NCBI GenBank assembly: GCA_937967455.1
Contig: CALCJK010000028.1
Coordinates: 1 to 64,000, forward strand
Direction: 5' to 3'
Length of the DNA stretch: 64,000 nt
DNA from: an uncultured bacterium
Lineage (GTDB): Bacteria; Bacteroidota; Ignavibacteria; UBA10030; BY39
The position numbers and the translations under genes are program-made. The notes under the pieces were generated by a model. The model was not told where the DNA came from and made no database searches. It was given only the letters and a program-made list of their open reading frames with translations. Positions 1 to 8,429 of the stretch are shown piece after piece (position 1 is the stretch's first letter; the number at the start of each line of letters is the position of its first letter).

Positions 1-788
1 AGCGATTCAGGAAAAATCGTGTAACGGTCCTTCTGACCTTTCGCATCTCGTATGTGTATTAAACCCCGCGATCCGTCAATATCCTCTATCCTTAAACGCA
101 CTAGTTCACTTACTCTTAAACCACTTGCGTATGCAAGCATCAGCATTGTTCTGTGTTTAAGATTATGAACGGACTCAAATATCCTCTTTACCTCTTCCTC
201 ATTTAATACATCAGGTAATCTCTTCTCCCTCTTTGGTCGTGGGAGTGAATCAATTATTATCCGTTTTTTGTATATCTCTTCATATAAAAATTTAACTGCG
301 TTAATTACCTGGTTAACAGTGCTTGCTGTTAATTGCTCATCTGTGATCAAATGAGATAGGTAATTTTTTATATCGTCATTTGTCAGATCCCGTGGTTGCC
401 GTGGTGAAAAATATTTTAGAAAATTTCTTAAATTACTTTTGTAAGCCTTAATTGTCCCGTGTCGGTAATTTCGTAATATTAATTCCTTTTTAACTTCTGA
501 TATAATTTGATCTATATACGTGGTTAATAAATATTTTTTATTTTCAATCTGCCTGCCTAAATATTTTGCTCTTAGTATTGAATCAATTTCAATTTTGTTA
601 TCCTTAAATATTTTTAGCAAATGAAAAATATTCTCTTTTCTGTATGGTAATGTCCATCTCTTTTCATTTGATTCCCATCTGTAACCGGATATCTTTTTGA
701 TTTCGTTAATTAATTCTTTGTTATACTGAAATTTTACCGCAATCCGATTATCTGCGGTTGTAAAAATTTTTACCGTTCTGTCTTCCAT
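1..788 (-). CDS. Tyrosine recombinase/integrase (3' part outside window)
   Basis: I translated this minus-strand frame directly; it is open from an ATG at 788 to the window edge, giving at least 262 residues, with the C-terminus missing. Residues 1-70 form a small domain with a 'YRWESNEKRWTLPY' stretch that resembles HARP-like or other N-terminal DNA-binding add-ons. Then come a SAM-like core-binding domain (about 90-180) and the start of the catalytic domain, with 'YASGLRVSEL' (catalytic Arg) and 'DAKGQKDRYT' (catalytic Lys on the beta-hairpin). The HxxR box and nucleophilic Tyr would lie beyond position 1. The family cuts and rejoins DNA at specific sites. The frame stays open upstream to the stop of the NusG-like gene, so an earlier GTG start near 824 is possible. 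Integrase identity is solid; the element it serves is unknown. Confidence 0.85.
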   Translation of the reverse strand, partial: MEDRTVKIFTTADNRIAVKFQYNKELINEIKKISGYRWESNEKRWTLPYRKENIFHLLKIFKDNKIEIDSILRAKYLGRQIENKKYLLTTYIDQIISEVKKELILRNYRHGTIKAYKSNLRNFLKYFSPRQPRDLTNDDIKNYLSHLITDEQLTASTVNQVINAVKFLYEEIYKKRIIIDSLPRPKREKRLPDVLNEEEVKRIFESVHNLKHRTMLMLAYASGLRVSELVRLRIEDIDGSRGLIHIRDAKGQKDRYTIFPES

Positions 789-893
789 CTTCCCATCCCG
801 GCAAAGCTCCGCCCCGTCAGTCACATTACCTGCACCGACAAGGCTAAATTTTGTATATCTCTTATAATCCCGCTTAACCCGTATATTTACAGA
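789..893. other. GC-rich leader between integrase and NusG-like gene
   Basis: This 105-base gap is visibly richer in G+C than its surroundings from about 795 to 845. On the minus strand it can fold as an imperfect hairpin (GTCGGTGCA pairing with TGTGACTGAC, one bulge) just ahead of the integrase start. It may be the integrase leader or a recombination site; the sequence does not decide. Confidence 0.3.
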
Positions 894-1400
894 TTAAACT
901 TCAATCAATTCCTGCTTTTGTACTTGCTTTATCTTTTCTTTATTTACAATTAATGTCATCCCAAGCTCTTCAACAATAATCCCAACTTCATTTCCATTAC
1001 GAATATTCAATACCCTACCTCTGTATCCAATAAATTTACCATCCACTATCTCAACTTCATTTCCATCTTCAAATTCTCTGGTAGATACCAATTTTACCTC
1101 GTTACATTTCTCCACTTTCTTTAACATATCAATCTCCTCATCACTTATTATGGCAATCCTTCCATTGAACATTACTATCCTCACAATCCCGTGTGCATCA
1201 TATGCTTTATAATAAAATTTCAATGGAATTTTTATGAACACATAAGATGGAATTAAAGGAACTTCGACATAACGCTTCCTATCGCTCCACTGATGAAGCT
1301 CTGTTTGCTTCGGTACATAAGTTTCATATCCCATTTTTTGAATCTGACGTGCAACTGAAAACTCATGCCGAGCGCGAGTATATAAGGCAATCCACTTCAA
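894..1400 (-). CDS. NusG-family specialised antiterminator (UpxY/LoaP-like)
   Basis: A NusG paralogue of about 169 residues. The N-terminal NGN domain begins 'KWIALYTRARHEFSVARQIQ' and contains the usual 'PLIPSYVFIKI' segment; a KOW domain follows at the C-terminus ('DGKFIGYRGRVLNI'). Proteins of this kind bind RNA polymerase and raise processivity through long surface-polysaccharide or secondary-metabolite operons, whereas housekeeping NusG sits next to secE and ribosomal genes, which are absent here. I chose a TTG start at 1400 because GGAG lies 8 bases upstream and the conserved NGN fold begins at once; the frame extends to an ATG at 1451, but those residues look like AT-rich leader. The target operon is probably downstream, outside the window. 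Confidence 0.8.
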   Translation of the reverse strand: MKWIALYTRARHEFSVARQIQKMGYETYVPKQTELHQWSDRKRYVEVPLIPSYVFIKIPLKFYYKAYDAHGIVRIVMFNGRIAIISDEEIDMLKKVEKCNEVKLVSTREFEDGNEVEIVDGKFIGYRGRVLNIRNGNEVGIIVEELGMTLIVNKEKIKQVQKQELIEV

Positions 1401-1597
1401 ATTCGTTTCTCCACTTAGGGCAAATATAAAAAATAATTTTTTATTTGTCAAGTCCCTTTTATCAAATTTTCAAATATTGCATAAATATTCAAATTTTTGT
1501 AAATTCTAAAGGATTTATTATATAAACTGAAATTCTAACTTTTAGGATTTTTTTTAAAAATCTTTTAAAATTAGCTAGAATTCAGAGTTTTTTTTAC

Positions 1598-1671
1598 GGG
1601 CCCGTAGCTCAATTGGACAGAGCATCAGCCTTCTAAGCTGAGGGTTACGCGTTCGATTCGCGTCGGGCCTG
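1598..1671 (+). tRNA. tRNA-Arg (anticodon TCT)
   Basis: A full cloverleaf can be drawn: acceptor GGGCCCG pairs with CGGGCCT (one G-U), D-arm GCTC/GAGC, anticodon stem TCAGC/GCTGA around loop CTTCTAA, and T-arm ACGCG/CGCGT with TTCGATT. The anticodon TCT (1632-1634) reads AGA. G1671 is the discriminator; CCA is not encoded. It is the only plus-strand gene in the first 10 kb and stands 9 bases from the stop of the converging radical SAM gene. Confidence 0.96.
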
Positions 1672-1679
1672 CAAAACCT

Positions 1680-2846
1680 TTACTCCCAAACACCATCTAT
1701 TTTCTCCTTACAATACTTACATCTCCCTGATTCAAGATTGTTTGCTAAAATTGCGAACCCTCGCCTTTCAATTAACAACTTTTTACATTTAGGACAATAT
1801 GTATTCTCAGCTTCGTTTGCCGGGACATTACCAATATATACATATTTCATTCCAACTTCCTTTGCAATTTTATGCGCCTGCTCAAGAACCGAAACAGGTG
1901 TGTAAGGTAAATGTGCAAGTTTGTAAAGTGGCGTAAAACGAGAAAAATGCAAAGGCACATTTTCCAGCCTATTTGATACGAACCACTCACACATTTTCCT
2001 GATAATCTTTAAATCATCTGTCCAACTTGGAATTACAAGATTTGTAACTTCAAGCCATACTCCCTCTTCACGAAAGATCTTCAAGTTCCTCAATACAGGT
2101 TCCAATCTTCCACTACTTATTTTCTTGTATATCTCATCATCAAATATTTTTAGATCGATATTAGCAGCATCAAGATATTTACATAGTTGCCGAAGCGGTT
2201 TTTCGTTGATGTAACCATTCGACTTTAATAAATTCTTTATACCTTTTTGCTTTGCAAGTTTTGCAGTATCATAAACATACTCGTAAAAAGTTGTTGGCTC
2301 CGAATATGTATATGCTATCGTCTCGCATTTGTAATTTAAACACTGTTTTACAGCTTCTTCGGGCATTAGATCATAGTTTGTAGTTTCTTTTGGACTAACT
2401 TGAGAGATTTGCCAATTCTGACAATTTAAACATCTGAAGTTGCAGCCTGCAATTGCAACAGAAAACGCTTTTGCTGAAGGTAAAAAATGGAAGAAGGGTT
2501 TCTTCTCAATTGGATCGATATGAACTGCACAAGGATTACCATAGGCAATTGTGTAAAGCTTATTTTTCACATTCACACGATTTCTGCAAAACCCTGTATC
2601 TCCATCAGTAAGTTTACATTCATGCGGACACTTCAAACATTGAATCAATCCATCTCCTGAATTTGTGTAAAACATTGCTTCTTTAGTCCATTTATTCAAA
2701 ACATCAGTTCTCGAACCGAGTAAATAATCATGCACATCAAAAAAATTGTTTAACGATTTCAGCTCATAAATTAATCCACAAAAACCTAAACCACACAATT
2801 CTAAGAATTCACGTTTTGTGTATCTATTTTTAATTGATTCACTCAT
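1680..2846 (-). CDS. amrS: AmmeMemoRadiSam system radical SAM enzyme
   Basis: Radical SAM protein of 388 residues. The SAM cluster motif is C135-x3-C139-x2-C142. It is preceded by a four-Cys group (C70, C73, C77, C87, including 'CPHEC') typical of AmrS and followed by a C-terminal zinc-ribbon-like pair, C351/C354 and C376/C379. The N-terminus 'NRYTKREFLELCGLGFCGL' resembles a Tat signal with Lys in place of the first Arg, which would be odd for a cytoplasmic radical enzyme; membrane tethering is an alternative. It is third in an operon with a spermidine-synthase-like membrane protein (3-base gap) and the Memo-AMMECR1 fusion. The family is recognised by co-occurrence with Memo and AMMECR1; its reaction is, to my knowledge, not settled. 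Confidence 0.9.
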   Translation of the reverse strand: MSESIKNRYTKREFLELCGLGFCGLIYELKSLNNFFDVHDYLLGSRTDVLNKWTKEAMFYTNSGDGLIQCLKCPHECKLTDGDTGFCRNRVNVKNKLYTIAYGNPCAVHIDPIEKKPFFHFLPSAKAFSVAIAGCNFRCLNCQNWQISQVSPKETTNYDLMPEEAVKQCLNYKCETIAYTYSEPTTFYEYVYDTAKLAKQKGIKNLLKSNGYINEKPLRQLCKYLDAANIDLKIFDDEIYKKISSGRLEPVLRNLKIFREEGVWLEVTNLVIPSWTDDLKIIRKMCEWFVSNRLENVPLHFSRFTPLYKLAHLPYTPVSVLEQAHKIAKEVGMKYVYIGNVPANEAENTYCPKCKKLLIERRGFAILANNLESGRCKYCKEKIDGVWE

Positions 2847-2849
2847 AAT

Positions 2850-4976
2850 TTAATCTCGCTTCATAAATGTTAACACACTTCCAATGAGATTCATTCCACC
2901 AATAAAAAAGCCAGAATAGATAAATCCGAGTAACGGTATTAAAAATACAGCAATTATAAATGAACCAATAGCTGAGCCAATCATATCCACACTATAGATT
3001 TCAGATGCAATATTTCCATATTTTCCTTTTTTAATATTCACAGCAACAGCGAATTCAAGTCCAACAAGGCAACCTGTTAAAAATGCAAAGGAAATTATTA
3101 TAATAAAAATTATTTCCGAACCTTGTAATGTGTTATTTAACATTATAATTGCGAAAGGAATTAATACCGAAATCAAGAAAACAGAAAATTGTATTTTTGC
3201 ATAATGAATCATTTTAACAGTCGACAAAAACTTACTTTGCAAAAAAGCACCAATTGCCAAACCAAACATAAATATGGCTATTATCACACCTATCATTTGA
3301 TACACATAGCCATACATAATTTGGAAAGCAATCAATAAAATCAATTCTATTCCTGAAGCAGCAAATCCACCTGCAAACATTCCATAACTTATTACATCCA
3401 TTCTTAAAATTAAAATAAGCAATACCAATCCCAAAAAGGAAAGAAAATACTTATAATCAAATTCGAATTGAGTTAACCATAAAATTATCTGATGATAATA
3501 TGTGATTGGACTAAAGTCGGTATTTAAAACATCGGATATTTCAAGATTTTTTAAAATGAATTCGCTTCTTTGTTTCATTATATCTGCATCAAGGTAATAT
3601 TTGTTAACATATAAATTTTCAATCCCACGCTGCTCTATTAAATCAGGGATGTTTATATTCAATATACTATCCGAACAAATAAAAAAATCTCTATAACCTG
3701 GAACGATTAATATGTTCTTAAAATTATTTTTCAGTGTCTGATAAAATACTGATTTAAATTTTCTTGCTTCAATGCTCATATAATCTACTGAAGAAACTAA
3801 GCCGTAGGATACCACTGCATTAGAATTCAGTTTGTTTTTCAATTCTTTAAGAAACTCATCTGTATAATACCTATTAATCTGAGCAGTTGAAGGCTCGGGT
3901 AAGTTTATTATAACCACATCATATTTTTCTTTTACATTTCTAATATAAATACGTGCATCCTTTGCAATAGCATTAACTTTTCTATCAAATTCTTTTTCTG
4001 AGAAATAAATCTTTAATTTTATTATAAAAGGATTTAATTCTACATAATCGATTTTTCGCACATTATACTTTAATATTTCATTAATAGTTCCAGAAATACC
4101 TCCTGATATTAAAAGAACAGTTTCCGGGTTTTGAGATTGTACCATTGCATAATGCACCGACTCTTCATTCGTAATTGGATCATTTGTTGAGAATAACAAT
4201 AATGAGTTTTCATAAATGTTTTTTTGTCCTTGAGTTTTGGTTATAACCAGGTTTCCGTATGGAGTGTTTTTATAATACTCAATTTCCTGACCTGGGAAAA
4301 GAAATTCTTTCAAGATTTTATCAAAAGAGAAAAAATAATTCCACATTACAATTGAAGTTGCTAAAATTAAAATGAAAACTTTATTGCATGTATAATTCCA
4401 TCTGAAAGATAATATTAAAGCTATTGTAAGATTGAAAATAAAAATAAGAATTATAATTTGAACATTTGAGAGATAGAATGAGAGTAACAAACTCATCAGG
4501 ATTCCCGCAGTAACACTTCCAACTGACTCAATAGCATAAACTTTAGCAATCAGGTTACTTGTATATTTTTCTGAAATTACGATTGATAAGAAAGTAAAGA
4601 AAAACCCTGATGTTACACAAAACGGAAGCATAATAAAAAGGGAGTAAAAAAATATTTCAGAAATGCTTAATTGCACTCCAACATAAAATAATATATTTCG
4701 GAGATAGTTTAATAAAATTATGCTTAATAAAGGAAGGGTAGCAATAACAATCAGCAGATTTATAATTGCTTTCTGATAATTTTTAAAAATAATAAATCTT
4801 CCTGAAAAAGCTCCAGCCCCAGTTAAAATCATCCAGTTAGTTAGGATTATGCCAATAACTAATTCATTACCATAAAAAATTGAGAGAAATTCTCTTAATA
4901 GAACAATCTGGATAGAAATTGAAGTGAAGCCAAGAGAGAAGATAGTCCAGGAAAAAGATTTTTCGGTTTCCGTCAT
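2850..4976 (-). CDS. Polytopic membrane protein with spermidine synthase-like domain
   Basis: 708 residues in three parts: about seven hydrophobic helices (1-215), a soluble aminopropyltransferase-like domain (about 230-470), then about seven more helices (485-705). The soluble part has the Rossmann-like segment 'VLLISGGISGTINEILKY' (288-304) and 'IDYVELNP'. In true spermidine synthases the glycine loop reads GGGDGG; here the Asp is missing (SGGISG, 291-296), so polyamine synthesis is doubtful. The start codon overlaps the stop of the Memo-AMMECR1 gene by one base (TAATG), indicating translational coupling. Proteins of this architecture are often labelled 'spermidine synthase' by homology alone. 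I infer a membrane partner of the AmmeMemoRadiSam pathway. Confidence 0.8.
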   Translation of the reverse strand: MTETEKSFSWTIFSLGFTSISIQIVLLREFLSIFYGNELVIGIILTNWMILTGAGAFSGRFIIFKNYQKAIINLLIVIATLPLLSIILLNYLRNILFYVGVQLSISEIFFYSLFIMLPFCVTSGFFFTFLSIVISEKYTSNLIAKVYAIESVGSVTAGILMSLLLSFYLSNVQIIILIFIFNLTIALILSFRWNYTCNKVFILILATSIVMWNYFFSFDKILKEFLFPGQEIEYYKNTPYGNLVITKTQGQKNIYENSLLLFSTNDPITNEESVHYAMVQSQNPETVLLISGGISGTINEILKYNVRKIDYVELNPFIIKLKIYFSEKEFDRKVNAIAKDARIYIRNVKEKYDVVIINLPEPSTAQINRYYTDEFLKELKNKLNSNAVVSYGLVSSVDYMSIEARKFKSVFYQTLKNNFKNILIVPGYRDFFICSDSILNINIPDLIEQRGIENLYVNKYYLDADIMKQRSEFILKNLEISDVLNTDFSPITYYHQIILWLTQFEFDYKYFLSFLGLVLLILILRMDVISYGMFAGGFAASGIELILLIAFQIMYGYVYQMIGVIIAIFMFGLAIGAFLQSKFLSTVKMIHYAKIQFSVFLISVLIPFAIIMLNNTLQGSEIIFIIIISFAFLTGCLVGLEFAVAVNIKKGKYGNIASEIYSVDMIGSAIGSFIIAVFLIPLLGFIYSGFFIGGMNLIGSVLTFMKRD

Positions 4977-6490
4977 TATTTCAGAAATTCTTTTTCACTG
5001 AATACAAGAGCTTCGTAAGTATAAAGCTCTGCATCCTTCCAGCCATCCCAACCAATTCCAGCTTTATCCTGGGCACAGTGACCTAAAAATTCTTCTTTTG
5101 TCCAACCAGTTTCAGTAGCAACTTTAGGCAAAAAAGTTCCAGACCGAAATCCTTTCTTTATATAGATCCCATTTTTACCCAGCTGAATTTCATCGATAGA
5201 ATTTATTTTCTTAAGTGGAGTAAGTACAGATATTTCAATATCAATATATTTTAACTCATCTTCAGCAACAGGATAGAATCTGTAATCTTCAGATGCAGAT
5301 GCAACCGTCATTTGTTGAACAACCTGATAAAGTGGTTCATTTGCTTCAAACCTGCCAATGCAACCACGCAATTGTTTATTAAGATAAAGCGTTACAAAAG
5401 CACCACAATTTTGCTTTAAGTTTTCAGTTAACTCATTTTCGTTTACATCAGGAATTTTGTTTTCTTTTACAAACATTTCGAGAGTTTCTCTGGAAATATT
5501 TAAAAGTTTCTTTTTCTCTTCATTATTCAAGTTAAAATCTTCTTTATTCATTTTTTCTCTCCTTGTAAATGTTATAGCAGAGTAACCAACTACTCTATTT
5601 TTATCCCCAAACTTTACATCACCTGAATTTTTGTATTGTACAAATTCACCGATTATATCTTTTTCATTTTCCAGCATATATAACAACACTAGAACTGATG
5701 ACCAGCCACACAAACTTGTTGATAAATTCTTTATTCCTTTTTCCTGATTATCGTCAAGTACTTTTAGCAACTTATCAGGACTTTTTGAGATTACTGCATC
5801 GATAGTTGCTTTATCTACTATTTTTGCATCTTCATAAGATGGATAGTGTGAGAAGTCGGTACTAATTACAAAAAGATTTTTTTCATTCAGGTAAGGTTTA
5901 AGTGCTTCTGCAATTTTTTTGCACATAGAAGGTGATTGAGTTCCGAGAACAATAGGAACAATTTTAAATTCTTTTGAAAGATGATACTGTAAAAATGGTA
6001 TTTGTACTTCGATGCTGTGTTCAAATCTATGTGCATCTTCCCTATCATAAAAGAAATCGTATTTTTTTATTAACTCATCTGCAATTAATTTATTAATTTT
6101 GACTTTTCCCAGTGGAGTTATAAAATCACCATTACGATAAATTGAGCCGCCTTCAAAATATACATGATGACTTGAACCAATCAGGAAAATGTTTTCATAA
6201 ACTACATTTTGTTTAAGTTGATTGAATGCAGATGCTGCAACCTCACCAGAATAAACATATCCAGCGTGTGGTGAAATAATTGCTGAAATATTTTTATGGG
6301 TTTTAGCTCTAACTGCATTTGAAAATAGTTGGTTTAACATTAATTTAAGTTCTTTTGCATCGGAAGGGTAAAACTGTCCAGCCACTGCCGGCTGCCTATC
6401 AACTTGTGAAACAACATTTATCGGTAAAATCAGAATTGGAATTATCAGGAATGTTAAAATTTTTATAATATTTTTAAACAAAGTCTCCAT
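4976..6490 (-). CDS. amrB/amrA: Exported Memo-AMMECR1 fusion (AmmeMemoRadiSam proteins B and A)
   Basis: 504 residues. A signal peptide or N-terminal anchor (about 5-28, ending VVSQV) leads into a Memo domain (31-310) and an AMMECR1 domain (325-500). Memo is related to extradiol dioxygenases and binds a metal; matching residues are visible: His75 in 'SPHAGY', His108/109 in 'SSHHVY', 'STDFSHYP' (210-217) and Cys261 in 'LCGWSS'. The AMMECR1 hallmark LRGCIG is at 374-379. The two proteins are usually separate genes, so the fusion argues that they act together, and the signal peptide places them outside the cytoplasm. First gene of the three-gene operon. Biochemical role unknown. Confidence 0.92.
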   Translation of the reverse strand: METLFKNIIKILTFLIIPILILPINVVSQVDRQPAVAGQFYPSDAKELKLMLNQLFSNAVRAKTHKNISAIISPHAGYVYSGEVAASAFNQLKQNVVYENIFLIGSSHHVYFEGGSIYRNGDFITPLGKVKINKLIADELIKKYDFFYDREDAHRFEHSIEVQIPFLQYHLSKEFKIVPIVLGTQSPSMCKKIAEALKPYLNEKNLFVISTDFSHYPSYEDAKIVDKATIDAVISKSPDKLLKVLDDNQEKGIKNLSTSLCGWSSVLVLLYMLENEKDIIGEFVQYKNSGDVKFGDKNRVVGYSAITFTRREKMNKEDFNLNNEEKKKLLNISRETLEMFVKENKIPDVNENELTENLKQNCGAFVTLYLNKQLRGCIGRFEANEPLYQVVQQMTVASASEDYRFYPVAEDELKYIDIEISVLTPLKKINSIDEIQLGKNGIYIKKGFRSGTFLPKVATETGWTKEEFLGHCAQDKAGIGWDGWKDAELYTYEALVFSEKEFLK

Positions 6491-6542
6491 AATCCTGATA
6501 AAATATATAAAATCTTTTTGAAAAAGTGAATTAGTTTTTATT

Positions 6543-6887
6543 TCAAGAATCTTTTAACTCATCCAGAAATGCAACTGCTCGCCTGAGGTGAGGTATTACT
6601 ATAGAACCTCCAACTGTTAGTGCAACACTGAAAATCTCAAACATTTCTTCTTCAGTTACACCTTCTTTCTTACATTGAATGATATGGTAAGCAACACAAT
6701 CATCGCATCTTAATACCATTGAAGCTACTAAACCTAACATTTCCTTTGTTTTTGAATCTAAATTTCCGGGCTGGTAAGTTAGCGTATCCAGACTAAAAAA
6801 TCTTTTTATTGGTTTGTTATCTACGCTTAAAATTCTATCGTTCATTTTTTTTCTAAAATCCTGAAACTCTTTAACTCGATTAGGCAT
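6543..6887 (-). CDS. AhpD-like carboxymuconolactone decarboxylase family protein
   Basis: 114 residues with the CMD fold signature: C61-x2-C64 followed by His68 ('RCDDCVAYHI'), then 'VTEEEMFEIFSVALTVGGSIVIPHLRRA'. The redox-active Cys pair fits AhpD-type alkylhydroperoxidases, which reduce peroxides or act as small thiol oxidoreductases, rather than the aromatic-ring decarboxylase that names the family. It sits 52 bases upstream of the Memo-AMMECR1 gene in the same direction and may be co-transcribed. Physiological substrate not inferable. Confidence 0.85.
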   Translation of the reverse strand: MPNRVKEFQDFRKKMNDRILSVDNKPIKRFFSLDTLTYQPGNLDSKTKEMLGLVASMVLRCDDCVAYHIIQCKKEGVTEEEMFEIFSVALTVGGSIVIPHLRRAVAFLDELKDS

Positions 6888-6982
6888 TTTTGAAACCTTT
6901 CTCTTTTATTTTAATATAGAATTTTTGCTTTAATGTGTGTAGGTGATTTTACAGTAGAATATTCTGCGTATTAAAATTACTT

Positions 6983-7894
6983 TCAGCCAATCTTTTGTCG
7001 TTTACTTAGATACTGAAAGAGAGCTACATCAAAAGGAACTGATGTGTCGAGCAAAACATAATCGATATTGTTTTCTCTGCATTCTTTTTTATAAAAATCC
7101 AGAAATTTTTTCATTTCTTCCTGATAAGCTTTTTGTAGATGATACGGTTGAGTAGTAATTTCCTCTTTTGTTTCCATATCACGGAAAATTGCATCACCTC
7201 CAAAGGCAAAGCTCCGTTCCATTGGATCAAGTATTTGCATTACTATCACTTCATTTTTTTTATGTCTGAAGTGTTTAAGTGCAGTAACAACATCCTTTGA
7301 TTTGTCGAACAAATCACTTAACACTATAACCAACCCTCGTCTTTTAATTCTTTCTGCAATTAGATGAAGAGTTGTAGCTGTACCGGTTTTTCCTTCGGCT
7401 TGTGTTTTTCCAAGATGATAAAGAATTTCTTTCAGATAAGATTTAGTTGCATGAGGTGGCATATATAAGCGAAGTTTTTCGTCATAAACTGTAAGACCAA
7501 CAGCATCCCTTTGTTGAACCATTAGATAAGCCAGAGCTGCGGCTACATATGCAGCATATTCAAGCTTTGAAATTCTATTGGAAGTTGAAAAAGCCATTGA
7601 GCGGCTTGCGTCAAGAATTAGATATGCTTTTAGATTAGTCTCTTCTTCAAATTGTTTAATGTAGAAGCGGTCGGTTTTCCCAAAAATTTTCCAATCAATA
7701 TGTTTTGGCTCATCACCAGGCATATATTGCCTGTGTTCTGCAAATTCAACACTAAAACCATGATAAGGACTTTTATGTAAACCAGTAATAAATCCCTCCA
7801 CTACAAGTCGGGCTATTAACTCTAAATTTCCAAGCTTGGCTACAAAATCTGGTTTTAAATATTGTTTGTAATCTTCTCTATTTAACTGTTGCAA
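6983..7894 (-). CDS. DUF58 protein with vWA-like fold
   Basis: 303 residues. The DUF58 core 'GFSVEFAEHRQYMPGDEPKHIDWKIFGKTDRFYIKQFEEE' appears at about 45-87, followed by a vWA-like domain with 'LDASRSMAF' (a MIDAS-like DxSxS) and 'VIVLSDLFD'. DUF58 proteins usually sit beside MoxR AAA ATPases and help assemble or activate protein complexes; no MoxR gene is adjacent. Translation appears to start at TTG (7894), 3 bases after the stop of the TPR lipoprotein, with only a weak purine stretch upstream. Likely cytoplasmic; no membrane segment seen. Confidence 0.85.
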   Translation of the reverse strand: MQQLNREDYKQYLKPDFVAKLGNLELIARLVVEGFITGLHKSPYHGFSVEFAEHRQYMPGDEPKHIDWKIFGKTDRFYIKQFEEETNLKAYLILDASRSMAFSTSNRISKLEYAAYVAAALAYLMVQQRDAVGLTVYDEKLRLYMPPHATKSYLKEILYHLGKTQAEGKTGTATTLHLIAERIKRRGLVIVLSDLFDKSKDVVTALKHFRHKKNEVIVMQILDPMERSFAFGGDAIFRDMETKEEITTQPYHLQKAYQEEMKKFLDFYKKECRENNIDYVLLDTSVPFDVALFQYLSKRQKIG

Positions 7895-7897
7895 ATG

Positions 7898-8410
7898 TTA
7901 TTTCTTTTTTGATTGTTTTTCTTCTTTAGCCACAATTTCAGGTGGTATTAACTCTTCTGGACTTTTGCCAAGTGTTTGAATTTCAATTTGTGCAGATTGT
8001 GCAAGTTCATGATTAGGGTATTTTTCTAAAAATTCTTCGTACGCAGCCTTAGCTTTCTCCAGCTGATTTAACTGATTGTTATAGATAAATCCAATTAAAA
8101 ATAGTGCCTTGGGCGCATTCAGATTTTCAGGAAACATATCAACAAGATTTCTGTATTCCTTAATGGCATTTTTATAATCATGTAAATCATTATTATAAAT
8201 TGATGCTATATAAAATTGTGCATCTGGTGCTTTTTCACTTTTGGGATAGTCTTTAATAAGTTGTTTCAATTTTTCGATTGCTTCTTTATGCTTACCTTCC
8301 TCAATGAATGTTTGAGATTGTTTCCAGAGCTCTTCTTCTGACACGCGGCTACAGGAAAAAAAGGACAATATTAAAATAATTAACGAGGAAAAGATAAAGT
8401 AATTTTTCAT
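7898..8410 (-). CDS. TPR lipoprotein, BamD/YbgF-like
   Basis: 170 residues. The N-terminus is a lipoprotein signal ending 'LSFFSC' with lipid-accepting Cys20. The rest is three tandem TPR-like helical hairpins (about 30-145: 'GKHKEAIEKLKQLIKDYPKS', 'HDYKNAIKEYRNLVDMFPEN', 'NQLEKAKAAYEEFLEKYPNH'), then a charged tail ending KKK. This matches the BamD/YbgF/CpoB group of envelope TPR proteins that help outer-membrane protein or cell-wall assembly, though it is shorter than BamD (about 240). Role in this operon unclear. Confidence 0.8.
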   Translation of the reverse strand: MKNYFIFSSLIILILSFFSCSRVSEEELWKQSQTFIEEGKHKEAIEKLKQLIKDYPKSEKAPDAQFYIASIYNNDLHDYKNAIKEYRNLVDMFPENLNAPKALFLIGFIYNNQLNQLEKAKAAYEEFLEKYPNHELAQSAQIEIQTLGKSPEELIPPEIVAKEEKQSKKK

Positions 8411-8429
8411 TTTTTGAACTCCTTTTTGT

